Assembly (NCBI GenBank): GCA_013177805.1
Contig: JABLXU010000040.1
Location: 38,166 to 102,165, forward strand
From: Candidatus Omnitrophota bacterium
Lineage (GTDB): Bacteria > Hinthialibacterota > Hinthialibacteria > Hinthialibacterales > Hinthialibacteraceae
Direction of reading: 5' to 3'
DNA length: 64,000 bases
This document shows, piece after piece, positions 26,607 to 34,901 of the stretch. A model generated the notes under the pieces. It was not told the DNA's origin. It did no database searches and worked only from the letters and a program-made list of their open reading frames with translations. The translations under genes were made by a program, and so were the position numbers. Each line of letters begins with the position of its first letter. The first letter of the stretch is position 1.

Positions 26607-27581
26607 TCAATCCATCCGGTCTTCCAAGCGTTCCATCACCCGGAACTGCGCGCTGCGGGACCGGGGATTCCGGTTCTGCTCGGCCGCGCAAGGCCGGACC
26701 GCCTTCCGGGTGAGCATCACGCCCCGCGCCGGTTCCTCATCCCCCCGCACGGGAATCCCGGGAGGATGCCGGCGGGGAACACAAAAGTCTCTTAACAAAT
26801 TCCGGCATAACCTGTGCTCCAAGGAATGGTACGTAAGAATCCCGATCCGGCCATGCGGACGGAGATGCGCCAAGGCCGCCTGAATCCCCTGGCGCAGGCA
26901 TTCCAACTCGTTGTTCACGTAAATCCTCAACGCCATGAACACCCGCGTCGCGGGATGAATCCCTTCCTGATGCTGATACCGGGCCGGAATGGCCTGGATC
27001 ACCACATCCGCCAGCTCCCTGGTGGTTTCAATTGGCGCTTCCTTCCGCCGGCGCACGATGGCCTTGGCGATCCGGCGGGAAAACCGCTCCTCGCCATAGC
27101 GTTGAAAGAGATCCGCCAATTCCTTCTCGCTCCACATCTGGATCACATCCTTGGCGGTCAATTCCTGACGCCGGTCCATCCTCATATCAATCACCGCGTC
27201 GCGGGAAAAACTGAAACCCCGCTCCGCCCTGTCAATTTGCGGAGAAGAAAATCCGCAGTCGATCAAATACCGGTCCGCGGCAGCCACCTTCTCCTCCTTC
27301 AAAATCGCCTCCAACTCCTCATACCCCCGGTGATGCAGACTGACCCGGAACGGCACCTCTTTGAACCGTTCCCGGCAATACGCGATGGCCTCGGCGTCCC
27401 GGTCAATCCCGATCAAAAAATCCTGCGCATCAAAATATCGCGCCAGCGCCGCGCTGTGCCCTCCGTACCCAATCGTGCAATCCACAAAAACAGTTCCCGG
27501 CTTCGACGGCTTCAACCACTCGGCGACTTCCCTCTCCAGCACCGGAACATGACAGACATTATCCGGATTGATTGGTTCCAT
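26607..27581 (-). CDS. rsmH: 16S rRNA (cytosine(1402)-N(4))-methyltransferase RsmH
   Basis: A 324-residue SAM-dependent methyltransferase of the MraW family that methylates C1402 of 16S rRNA. Diagnostic segments are CHVPVLEREVAEWL, VDCTIGYGGHSAALA, LIGIDRDAEAIAYC, CGFSSPQIDRAERGFSF, and TYHSLEHRLCRNLLRDFC. A typical NPRSRSAQFRVMERL tail closes the protein. The ATG at 27581 has GGTGAG upstream; a GTG three codons earlier (27590) is possible. It follows mraZ by 57 bases, the normal dcw order. Confidence 0.95.
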   Translation of the reverse strand: MEPINPDNVCHVPVLEREVAEWLKPSKPGTVFVDCTIGYGGHSAALARYFDAQDFLIGIDRDAEAIAYCRERFKEVPFRVSLHHRGYEELEAILKEEKVAAADRYLIDCGFSSPQIDRAERGFSFSRDAVIDMRMDRRQELTAKDVIQMWSEKELADLFQRYGEERFSRRIAKAIVRRRKEAPIETTRELADVVIQAIPARYQHQEGIHPATRVFMALRIYVNNELECLRQGIQAALAHLRPHGRIGILTYHSLEHRLCRNLLRDFCVPRRHPPGIPVRGDEEPARGVMLTRKAVRPCAAEQNRNPRSRSAQFRVMERLEDRMD

Positions 27582-27638
27582 GAGACTCACCGGCTTGGAT
27601 TTCGTTATGTCCGGCTATTCCATTCCATTCGGCCTGCT

Positions 27639-28238
27639 TTACTCGGTTTCTTTCAGCGGAACGGACTTCGCTTCGCCAGATCTTCCCTGTTCTTTGCCGA
27701 TCTCCGCTTTGTACTCTTCCCGGCTCTTCCGCCCCTGCGCCACCGCCAACATGCTCGACAGCCGGCGGTCAAAAATGTTTTGTTCCAATTCCATGTGTTT
27801 TTGATAAATGTCGTAATCCCATATCGTTACTTTGTCCCATTCTCCCGCTACGATCACTTTTCCATTTAAATGGGCGTATTTCGCCATATCCGGTGGTATA
27901 ATGATTCGTCCTTCACGGTCCAAGGTGACATCATGGGAGCCATGCATTAACGTATCGATAATCAGTTCGCTCGTCTCGTCATCCAATCCCGTCCGGCGAA
28001 GGTCTTCGATGAGAGAATTAAAATCGCAATCCGGCATTAGCGCGAGGCAACAATGTTTCCATTTCGACAGCACCAAACGCCTTTCGCCCAATATTTCCCG
28101 GAATGGATGAGGCAATCCAATGCGAGCCTTTGAATCGATCGACCGTTCATGTGTCCCCTTTAATCTGACGCTCTCCGGCAAGACAGCCGAACGCTTATTA
28201 GGGCCATGCTCCACGTTGCCGGACGTCTCGCCGTTCAT
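27639..28238 (-). CDS. mraZ: Transcriptional regulator MraZ
   Basis: A 199-residue protein with two SpoVT/AbrB-like DNA-binding halves: LKGTHERSIDSKARIGLP followed by FREIL, and SHDVTLDREGRIIIPPDMAKYA. MraZ represses the dcw operon by binding direct repeats near its promoter and may also act on the ribosome-associated side of cell-wall control. Here the N-terminus is about 25 residues longer than usual and the C-terminus carries a Lys/Glu-rich tail. The first half reads DSKAR where most have DxKGR. No better start codon is available within the extension. Three TGGG boxes lie 31-61 bases upstream of the ATG. Confidence 0.93.
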   Translation of the reverse strand: MNGETSGNVEHGPNKRSAVLPESVRLKGTHERSIDSKARIGLPHPFREILGERRLVLSKWKHCCLALMPDCDFNSLIEDLRRTGLDDETSELIIDTLMHGSHDVTLDREGRIIIPPDMAKYAHLNGKVIVAGEWDKVTIWDYDIYQKHMELEQNIFDRRLSSMLAVAQGRKSREEYKAEIGKEQGRSGEAKSVPLKETE

Positions 28239-28269
28239 AGTTCATCTACGTGTGCTTCATCGCTTTGTT

Positions 28270-28299
28270 TGGGAAAAATTGGGTAAATTTGGGAAATTT
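28270..28299 (-). promoter_or_regulatory. Likely MraZ operator: three TGGG boxes at 10-bp spacing
   Basis: On the plus strand TGGG begins at 28270, 28280 and 28290, each followed by A/T-rich bases (consensus TGGGnAAAnT). This is the number and spacing of the TGGGN direct repeats known to be bound by MraZ in gamma-proteobacteria. It lies between the predicted promoter and the mraZ start codon, as expected for autorepression. Confidence 0.75.
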
Positions 28300-28312
28300 C
28301 CCCACGCCAGGG

Positions 28313-28341
28313 ATCCTATCATGTTTACTAAATGGATTCAA
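28313..28341 (-). promoter_or_regulatory. Predicted promoter of the dcw operon
   Basis: Reading the minus strand, TTGAAT (28341-28336) and TAGGAT (28318-28313) are separated by exactly 17 bases. Transcription would begin near 28306, just before the TGGG boxes and about 70 bases before mraZ. Confidence 0.5.
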
Positions 28342-29009
28342 GCGGATTTTATTGAAAAAATACGACCTAAGTTCCATTTCAAGAACAAGTTATGTGCTCA
28401 AATGTTCACCATATTTCCGTCGCTTTTTCGCTTAACCCACTAAATCCATAGGACTTCTCAGGGATGCCATTACACAGCCTCTTATTATGATTTTTTTCAC
28501 TGAATCCCATTTTGCGGGACGATAAGCAGAAGGGAACCGATTTAATATACAATCGGTTGTTTGTTGATCTTTCCTGCGGATGGACGTCTAAAAAAACAAG
28601 CGCAAGGTATCCCCTCGCCCTCATTTTAATTTAACACAAACATTTTCAATGTGTTCCACTCGAGAACTCGGCTTGGGTCCCGCACCTCCCCAACTTTTTT
28701 ATCTCCTTATTTCTGACAAACCCTGCCCTCCGCGCTATCTTCTTCTGATATCAAGTCTCCCATTACGTATCATCTTAAAAATGAATGGATTGAATCATAA
28801 AAAACCAGAACTTCGCTCACCATTTTTAACCGAATTATTTGACCGGCGCGTGTATCCACGAAGGCCGGCCTGAATCCCAGGGGGCAAAATATCCAAGTAA
28901 ATTCACTCTGTAGCACAACAAAACCGCCTTTCAGGGCGTATAGATAAATGAATACGCCCTGGCGGCCTCTTGCCGTGGCGATCAATATATTCCGAAAAGC
29001 GAGGGTACC
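28342..29009. other. Non-coding, A/T-richer divergent spacer
   Basis: About 670 bases between the dcw promoter and the next plus-strand gene. Short open frames here have no ribosome site or recognisable product. The only clear structure is the hairpin at 28924-28965. Confidence 0.6.
28924..28965. repeat. Hairpin 45 bases upstream of the 29010 gene
   Basis: AGGGCGTAT (28933-28941) pairs with ATACGCCCT (28952-28960). An outer CCGCC/GGCGG pair extends the stem past a TTTC bulge. It could be a leader structure or the remains of a terminator; no T tract is seen on either side. Confidence 0.45.
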
Positions 29010-29645
29010 ATGAACCGAATCTCCCACGATCCCCATCGGCTCACCACCGAATACGTTTTCAACCGTTTGGAAGCCCTGGAACGCAAAAACCGCCATTTGT
29101 GGCGGCTGGGGATTTTCACGTTTTTTTGTTCTGTGACGTTTCTCTCCATCGGCCTCTGCGAAATGTTCGGCATGAACATCATCCCCCGCAAAGCCGTGTA
29201 CGCGCAATCTTTCCGGGTTCAAGATGCCCGGGGCGTGGTCCGCGCCCAACTCAGCACCGATGCCGATTCCACTCTCCTCACGCTATACGATAAAAGTGGT
29301 TTCCACCGCATCGCCTTGTCCGTATACAACAACGAATCCGCGGTGCATGTGTACGACAACCGCGGCATGAGGCGGGGGGTGTTTGGTCTCGCTGAACAAG
29401 GCCCCAGCCTGGTCTTCATGAATCCCAATGGTGTGGAACAATCCGGACTCATGACTCGCAAGGATGGGGCCACCGAGCTGATCCTGCGCGACGCCGATCA
29501 GAATCCGGTGATCTCCTTCGGGGCGTGTCCCACTTTCCCTGAGGCGTTCCACTACCTGGCCGCGGGCATTCAAACCTGGCAGCGTTTAGAAAGCGGCCAG
29601 CCGGCCTTCTCCATCCTGGAACGACATCCCGCCGGTCTCAATTGA
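29010..29645 (+). CDS. Membrane-anchored protein of unknown function with beta-type repeats
   Basis: A 211-residue protein with a hydrophilic N-terminus, one transmembrane segment (about residues 32-50, LGIFTFFCSVTFLSIGLC) and an exported C-terminal part. That part holds roughly 30-residue beta-like repeats of the pattern DxxGxxRxxL...LxLYDxxG: VQDARGVVRAQLS, LYDKSGFHRIALSV, VYDNRGMRRGVFGL and VFMNPNGVEQSGLM. I do not recognise a named family. The N-terminal helix and following repeat stretch suggest a cell-surface or periplasmic structural protein. Nothing around it gives a clear functional clue; the dcw operon diverges from it. Confidence 0.6.
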   Translation: MNRISHDPHRLTTEYVFNRLEALERKNRHLWRLGIFTFFCSVTFLSIGLCEMFGMNIIPRKAVYAQSFRVQDARGVVRAQLSTDADSTLLTLYDKSGFHRIALSVYNNESAVHVYDNRGMRRGVFGLAEQGPSLVFMNPNGVEQSGLMTRKDGATELILRDADQNPVISFGACPTFPEAFHYLAAGIQTWQRLESGQPAFSILERHPAGLN

Positions 29646-30101
29646 GGATCTTCCGGCAAAGGCCATACCTTTCCCCCTCTCGGCGCGATCATCCATATCA
29701 AACAATATACCCAAAAGCAGAAGTTTCTCCGCGCTTGATTCATGGATAAGGACCAGATAAGAAATACCAAACAATTTCCCCTTCCGCTGGAAAAGGGGGA
29801 GGGTGATAGAAACCCCGAAAGGACGAAACTCATTCATTCAACGTCATCGCGTACTTAGTAGGATCGAGTCCATAAGGGATTGGTTGCCGGTATCTCTTCG
29901 GAGTACAGGGTCTACTCCATCCCATCCTCTGGCCTCCCTCATCGGACAATCATGCAAACCGGATTCCCCCGATCTGGCTTCTGCCGGTTTAACAAAACGC
30001 GATTTGGCATCACAATGGGAAAAAAATCTGGCGTTGAATCGTACGCTCCAGGTCCATCCGTCCGGCACGGAATGGTTTTATTTTAGTCTTGATGCAAACA
30101 T
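29646..30101. other. Non-coding stretch with one dispersed repeat
   Basis: About 455 bases with no supported gene. A copy of the dispersed palindromic repeat lies at 29777-29818; otherwise nothing recognisable. Confidence 0.55.
29777..29818 (+). repeat. Dispersed palindromic repeat, copy 3
   Basis: TTTCCCCTTCC is followed by GGAAAAGGGGGAGGGTGATA and GAAACCCCGAAAGG. The order AGGGTGA, AAACCC, GAAAGG matches copies near 3.67, 8.64 and 49.87 kb. Confidence 0.5.
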
Positions 30102-30755
30102 ATGTATCCGATCCCTGGTCATCTCGCGCTAGGACTAGTGGGAAGCCGTTTGTCCTCCACTCCTTTGACGCCGGTCCTGCTGGGCACGTTCGTTCCAGAC
30201 GTGATCGATAAAATTTTGGCGGATGTCATCCCGGTCGCGCCCTATGGTCGGTGTTGGGCCCATACCTTGCTTTCCGTGGCCGTAATTTCGTTCCTGTTTT
30301 GGAAATTCGTCAACAAGGAATGGGGATTGGGCTGGGCGGTGGGGCATATTCTGCATTTATTCGGCGATATCGGCTTCATTCCCTGGTTGTATCCGTTCCT
30401 TTCCTACACCTGGCCGCCCGCGCCCAATGTAACGTATGCCACTGCCGGCGCCCTCCTCGAGACACCGGGGGCCATCGCGAACACCCTGCGCTCCTATATC
30501 GCCTCCGCCACCGAAACGATTACCACCGCGACGGGGACCATCGTGGTATCATCGGAGGAGATCGGCTTTTGGGACCGGTTTACGCCGGCGGTCAAGAAAG
30601 TGTTTATCCCTGACTTGATCGGGATCGAATTCTTGATGTTGATAGCCGCCATCTGGGTGTGGAACGTTCCCGAAAAAAAATCCAGGACCATGGGCGCGGC
30701 CGTGGCCCTATTCTTGTTTCTATACGTATTTCGAATAACCTATAGCCCGACATAG
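30102..30755 (+). CDS. YdjM/DUF457-like membrane-bound metal-dependent hydrolase
   Basis: A 217-residue membrane protein with several predicted helices. The spread of His and Asp residues fits the DUF457/YdjM family: GHLALG near the N-terminus, GTFVPDVIDK, CWAHTLLS and WAVGHILHLFGD. These form a likely metal site at the membrane surface; some members are phospholipase-C-like, but the reaction is not known for most. A C-terminal pair of hydrophobic stretches frames a loop of about 50 residues. No conserved partner lies beside it. The ATG is the first in frame, with only a weak ribosome site. Confidence 0.65.
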   Translation: MYPIPGHLALGLVGSRLSSTPLTPVLLGTFVPDVIDKILADVIPVAPYGRCWAHTLLSVAVISFLFWKFVNKEWGLGWAVGHILHLFGDIGFIPWLYPFLSYTWPPAPNVTYATAGALLETPGAIANTLRSYIASATETITTATGTIVVSSEEIGFWDRFTPAVKKVFIPDLIGIEFLMLIAAIWVWNVPEKKSRTMGAAVALFLFLYVFRITYSPT

Positions 30756-30952
30756 GGCAGAAAAGGTGGTTGGGAGAATTCCCCGAAGCACCAAGCAGAC
30801 AAAGTCTTGCCGCGTTTTTTTTACTCCAATCGGGGGAGGATCGTTTGAGATTCCGGCATCAAAATCCGGTTTTTCCGGAGCAAAATCTGCTGCGGAGGAG
30901 AAGGCTACAACGCGACACGGTTTCTCTTCCGGATTCAACTGGAGTGTATGGT

Positions 30953-31957
30953 ATGAAATCAAGCCGATCCTTGAGTCAATCCCACGTCCTGGTGACCGGC
31001 GCGGGGGGGTTCATCGCCTCGCATCTGGTGGAAGCCCTCGTGCCCCTCTGCGGCAAGGTCACCGCTTTGATTCACTACGACGCGCGCCCCCATTGGAGCA
31101 ACCTGGAATTTCTCCCCCGGGAAACGCTGGACGCCGTCGAGGTGCTGGCGGGCGATGTCACCGACCCGCACTTCATGCGGCAAGCGGTCCGGGGGCGGGA
31201 CGTGGTGTTTCACCTCGCCGCGCTCATCGCCATTCCCTACTCGTATGTGGCCCCCACCGCCTATTTCCAGACCAACGTACTGGGGACGTTGAATATCCTC
31301 GAAGCGTGCCGCCAAGAGGGCGTCGCCCGCATGATCCACACCTCCACCAGTGAATGCTATGGCACCGCCCGCACGGTCCCTATTTCCGAAGACCATCCCC
31401 TCCAGGCCCAATCACCGTACTCAGCCTCCAAGATCAGCGCGGACAAGGCGGTCGAAAGCTACTGCCTCTCGTTCGATTTTCCCGGCGTGATTATCCGCCC
31501 CTTTAATACCTACGGCCCCCGGCAATCGGCCCGCGCCATCATCCCCACCATCGTCACCCAAATGCTGTCCGCCGCGCCTTGTGTCCGCCTGGGATCATTG
31601 ACTCCCACGCGCGATCTGACTTATGTCAGCGACACCGTGGCTGGTTTCATTGCCGCAGCCACAGCGGACGGGGTGGAAGGCGAAACGATCAATCTGGGTG
31701 TGGGCAAAACCATCGCCATCGGTGATCTGGCCCGGAAAATTTCTGAACTGACGGGGATTCAGAAAGAGATTGTCTCGGAGGAACAGCGCGTGCGGCCGGA
31801 AAAAAGCGAGGTCATGCAATTGCTCAGCGACAACCGCAAAGCCCGCGAGTTGTTGCGCTGGAATCCTCAGGTGGAACTGGACGACGGACTGCGAAAGGTG
31901 ATTAAATTCATCCAGGAACATTCCGATTTCTATAAATCCGGGCATTATACGGTGTAA
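30953..31957 (+). CDS. NAD-dependent 4,6-dehydratase (LegB-like)
   Basis: A 334-residue extended short-chain dehydrogenase. The NAD-binding site is TGAGGFIAS at residues 15-23 and the catalytic YxxxK is in PYSASKISADK. The sequence HLAALIAIPYSYVAPTAYFQTN, then TSTSECYGTA, IRPFNTYGPRQSARAIIPTI and GSLTPTRDLTYVSDTV, closely follows LegB, which converts UDP- or GDP-GlcNAc to a 4-keto-6-deoxy sugar for legionaminic acid and related surface sugars. ATG 30953 has GGAG eight bases upstream; a longer frame from 30770 has no such support. An aminotransferase gene follows after 53 bases, as expected for making a 4-amino-4,6-dideoxy sugar. NeuB-like genes are not in the window. Confidence 0.85.
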   Translation: MKSSRSLSQSHVLVTGAGGFIASHLVEALVPLCGKVTALIHYDARPHWSNLEFLPRETLDAVEVLAGDVTDPHFMRQAVRGRDVVFHLAALIAIPYSYVAPTAYFQTNVLGTLNILEACRQEGVARMIHTSTSECYGTARTVPISEDHPLQAQSPYSASKISADKAVESYCLSFDFPGVIIRPFNTYGPRQSARAIIPTIVTQMLSAAPCVRLGSLTPTRDLTYVSDTVAGFIAAATADGVEGETINLGVGKTIAIGDLARKISELTGIQKEIVSEEQRVRPEKSEVMQLLSDNRKARELLRWNPQVELDDGLRKVIKFIQEHSDFYKSGHYTV

Positions 31958-32010
31958 GATGACCAGCACGCCACGGGGGGGATCCAGCCAAACGAACAGG
32001 ACTTGTTATC

Positions 32011-33156
32011 ATGCCGCTCTGGAAGATTCCACTCTTTGAACTCGAACTCACCGATGATGATGTCATTGCCGTCCTGCGCCCGCTGCGCAACCGCTGGTTG
32101 ACTATGGGGGAAGAAACCCAGCGGTTCGAATCGGCCTTCAAGGAAAAAACCGGAGCCCGTCACGCGTTCGCGGTCTCCAGCGGCACGGCGGCGCTCCATC
32201 TAGCCTTGCTGGCCTTGGAAATCGGCCCGGGAGATGAAGTCCTGCTGCCCTCGTTCACCTTCGTCGCGTGTGCCAATGTGATCAGGGCGGTGGGGGCGGA
32301 CCCGGTGTTCGTGGATATTGCCGGGGAAACCGACTGGACGATTTCTCCCGAAGACCTGGAGGCCAAAATCACGCCCCGCTCCCGCGCGGTCATGGTGGTT
32401 CATTACGCCGGCTTTCCCTGCCACATGGAGGCCATCCTCGCCACCGCCCGCCGGCACAACCTGGCAGTCATCGAGGATTGCGCTCATGCCGTGATCTCCA
32501 AGCAAGACGGCATCACCTGCGGCTGTTTCGGCGATGCGGGTTGTTTCAGCTTCTTCAGCAATAAAAATATGACCACCGGCGAAGGCGGGATGATCACCAC
32601 CCAGCAGGATGCCCTCGCCGAACATCTGCGCCTGTTGCGCTCGCATGGCATGACCTCTCTCACCTTGGACCGCTATCAAGGCCGGGCCAATTCGTACGAT
32701 GTCCACACCATCGGACTCAACTACCGCATCGACGAAATCCGCAGCGCTCTGGGACGCAGCCAATTGGAACGGTTGACCCGGAATCTCGAAATCCGCAACG
32801 AAATCTACCAAACCTATGTCGAATACCTCGCGCCTCTCGATGAAATCACGATTCCTTTTCTGGACCGCCTGGAAGACGTGACCGGCTATCATATCTTCCC
32901 CATCGCCCTGATGGAGGGAATCAACCGGAATCAATTCATCCACGCCTTGAAGGAAGAAGGCATTCAAACCTCCATCCACTATCCCCCCATCCACCGCTTT
33001 CAGGTCTACCAGGAGTACCTGGACGGGGAAGATTGCCAATGCCCCATTACCGAATCCATTTCCGCGCGCCAGGTCACCCTGCCTTTTTATCCTGGAATGA
33101 ACGCGAAAGACATTCAGACCGTCTGCGAGGCGGTCATCCGCCACGCGCGGCTATAA
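32011..33156 (+). CDS. DegT/DnrJ/EryC1-family sugar aminotransferase
   Basis: A 381-residue PLP-dependent nucleotide-sugar aminotransferase. AVSSGTAALHLALLAL, DEVLLPSFTFVACANVI, VIEDCAHAV and the lysine-bearing CFSFFSNKNMTTGEGGM identify the family; the Lys in SNKN is the predicted Schiff-base residue. With the LegB-like dehydratase just upstream it probably aminates the 4-keto sugar. Substrate and whether it is the LegC step cannot be told from sequence. It is preceded by AACAGGA. Its 3' end overlaps the convergent glycosyltransferase gene by 23 bases. Confidence 0.88.
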   Translation: MPLWKIPLFELELTDDDVIAVLRPLRNRWLTMGEETQRFESAFKEKTGARHAFAVSSGTAALHLALLALEIGPGDEVLLPSFTFVACANVIRAVGADPVFVDIAGETDWTISPEDLEAKITPRSRAVMVVHYAGFPCHMEAILATARRHNLAVIEDCAHAVISKQDGITCGCFGDAGCFSFFSNKNMTTGEGGMITTQQDALAEHLRLLRSHGMTSLTLDRYQGRANSYDVHTIGLNYRIDEIRSALGRSQLERLTRNLEIRNEIYQTYVEYLAPLDEITIPFLDRLEDVTGYHIFPIALMEGINRNQFIHALKEEGIQTSIHYPPIHRFQVYQEYLDGEDCQCPITESISARQVTLPFYPGMNAKDIQTVCEAVIRHARL

Positions 33157-34357
33157 CCTGTTGATAGACCTGGACAGTCCGCTCCGCCATGCGCTTCACC
33201 GGAAACTGCTTGACCCGCTCCAGGCCGGCTCTCCGCAACCGTTGATATTCGCCGGGATTGTCCAACAGCCGCCGCACCGGTTGAACAAACGCCCCGGGGC
33301 CTTCACGGGGGTCCGCCATCAATGCCGCATCACCCGCCGTCTCCCCTAACGCTCCCCTCGACGAGCAAACCACCGGCACACCGGCGGCCATCGCCTCCAA
33401 AACAGGAAATCCGAATCCTTCATCCCAGGAGGGAAACACCAACACTTCGGCGGCGGCATAAATCAATCGCAACACTTCCTCCGGCGCGTATTCCACCAAG
33501 AGCACATCCGCCTCCGCGAATCCCGGATCATCCAGCCAGCGCGCCACCCGCAATCCCAGTTCCTCCGCTTGCCGCAAGATCGCCTGCCCCTGATACCCGG
33601 CCGTCCCCGTAAGCACCAACCGCAGATGGGGGAAATTCCCTTGCTTCAGAGCGGACAGGCAAACAAACAAGGCCGGGATGTTCTTCCGGGGATTGATCTC
33701 GCCGCTCCATAACAGGTAGGGGCCATCGATCGCGAGCACATCCCGCCGCGTAGCCGCCTTCTCCTCCTCGGAAATCGGCGCGAAGCCGCCGTCGATGCCA
33801 TGCGGCACCACCCACACGCGGCCTTCCAGCGCCGGCCGCAGACGGAGCACTGCCTCGCGGACTGCTCCGCTGGGCGTGATCACCCCGTCCGCGCCCTGGA
33901 GGCTCCGCCGGATCTGGGATTGAAAAGGCCGCGACCGCCGCGGATACCATTCCGGATGCTCCAACAGGCTCAAGTCATGTACGGTCACTACGGCGGGAAC
34001 CGACATCCGCGCGGGCAAGACGTTGGCCGGGCCGTGGACCAGGCCGATCCCACCGATCCAGCGGTCCACCCGCGGCCGTTCCATCCACTTCCAGAGCCGC
34101 ATCAACACACCGTACGGCAAGGGAATCCGGTGAACTTGAACCTCCACACCCAATTCCTGAACCGCCCGAACCGAAGACCGCCAATGGCCCCCGAAAGGAA
34201 AAATGGAGAGGAAAATACCCACCCGCCCTATTTCGGCACACAAAGCCAGCTGGCGCAATAATATCGCGGTGGAACGGCCGATTCCGGTCCGGGGCGGCAG
34301 AAGGCTGTGCCCCTCCATCAAGAGATCGATCTTCGCATTCATCGCCACGCTGGACAC
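33134..34357 (-). CDS. GT4-type glycosyltransferase
   Basis: A 407-residue GT-B glycosyltransferase. The acceptor half starts IDLLMEGHSLLPPRTGIGRST, with HDLSLLEHPEWYPRRSR later. The donor half has LLWSGEINPRKNIPALF and the E-x7-E motif in DEGFGFPVLEAMAAGVPVVCSS. GT4 enzymes act in the cytoplasm, transferring sugar from nucleotide donors to lipid-linked or other acceptors, here probably for surface polysaccharide. The GTG at 34357 has GGGGAG seven bases upstream; the next ATG (34342) lacks one. The gene converges with the aminotransferase gene. Confidence 0.85.
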   Translation of the reverse strand: MSSVAMNAKIDLLMEGHSLLPPRTGIGRSTAILLRQLALCAEIGRVGIFLSIFPFGGHWRSSVRAVQELGVEVQVHRIPLPYGVLMRLWKWMERPRVDRWIGGIGLVHGPANVLPARMSVPAVVTVHDLSLLEHPEWYPRRSRPFQSQIRRSLQGADGVITPSGAVREAVLRLRPALEGRVWVVPHGIDGGFAPISEEEKAATRRDVLAIDGPYLLWSGEINPRKNIPALFVCLSALKQGNFPHLRLVLTGTAGYQGQAILRQAEELGLRVARWLDDPGFAEADVLLVEYAPEEVLRLIYAAAEVLVFPSWDEGFGFPVLEAMAAGVPVVCSSRGALGETAGDAALMADPREGPGAFVQPVRRLLDNPGEYQRLRRAGLERVKQFPVKRMAERTVQVYQQVIAARGG

Positions 34358-34901
34358 CCGTATGCTCCCCCCATGCTGGAGACCTATAGGTTATTGTGGG
34401 GATTATAAGCCAAACTCCCCTGGGGCCAATTGCCTTGCGAAGCTTCTTCCCTCCCGGATGGTGTGAACTCGGCGCAATGATGCGCGTCTCCCCCCCGGGG
34501 CGGGTTCATTGTTGTAGCCGAGGGTCTGATGACCTTTTTCTTGCACGGTCATAAATGTGGCGGCAGTTTCAGAAATAAAATAAATATAAATCCGCGCTTC
34601 ACCAAAGATCCGAACTTTCTCCGAGAAAGGAGACAAGGAACTATTTAATATTTACCCAAAGACCGATCTTTCTCTGTACTTGATTCGTAGTAAGCGTAAG
34701 GATGGGAACATTAAGTGATGCATTTCCCTCTCGGGAATGGATCGGGGTAAAGGAATTTTTTTAGGATTAAATTTGGTTTCCCCCTCATCCCGGAGTGATG
34801 GGGATCGATTTAACCTGGTCAGCTACGCACTGCCCGGATGAATCACATTGCATTCTCTTTATCGTGTTCTTGCGGAAATTCAATCGAGGAGGTTTCTTAC
34901 C
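34358..34901. other. Divergent non-coding stretch
   Basis: About 540 bases, more A/T-rich than the genes on either side. No ORF with coding character, no clear hairpin and no dispersed-repeat copy good enough to call. Confidence 0.55.

Noticed and set aside
28120..28443. 107-codon frame opposite mraZ and its operator
   Set aside because: It overlaps mraZ and its control region and has no coding support.
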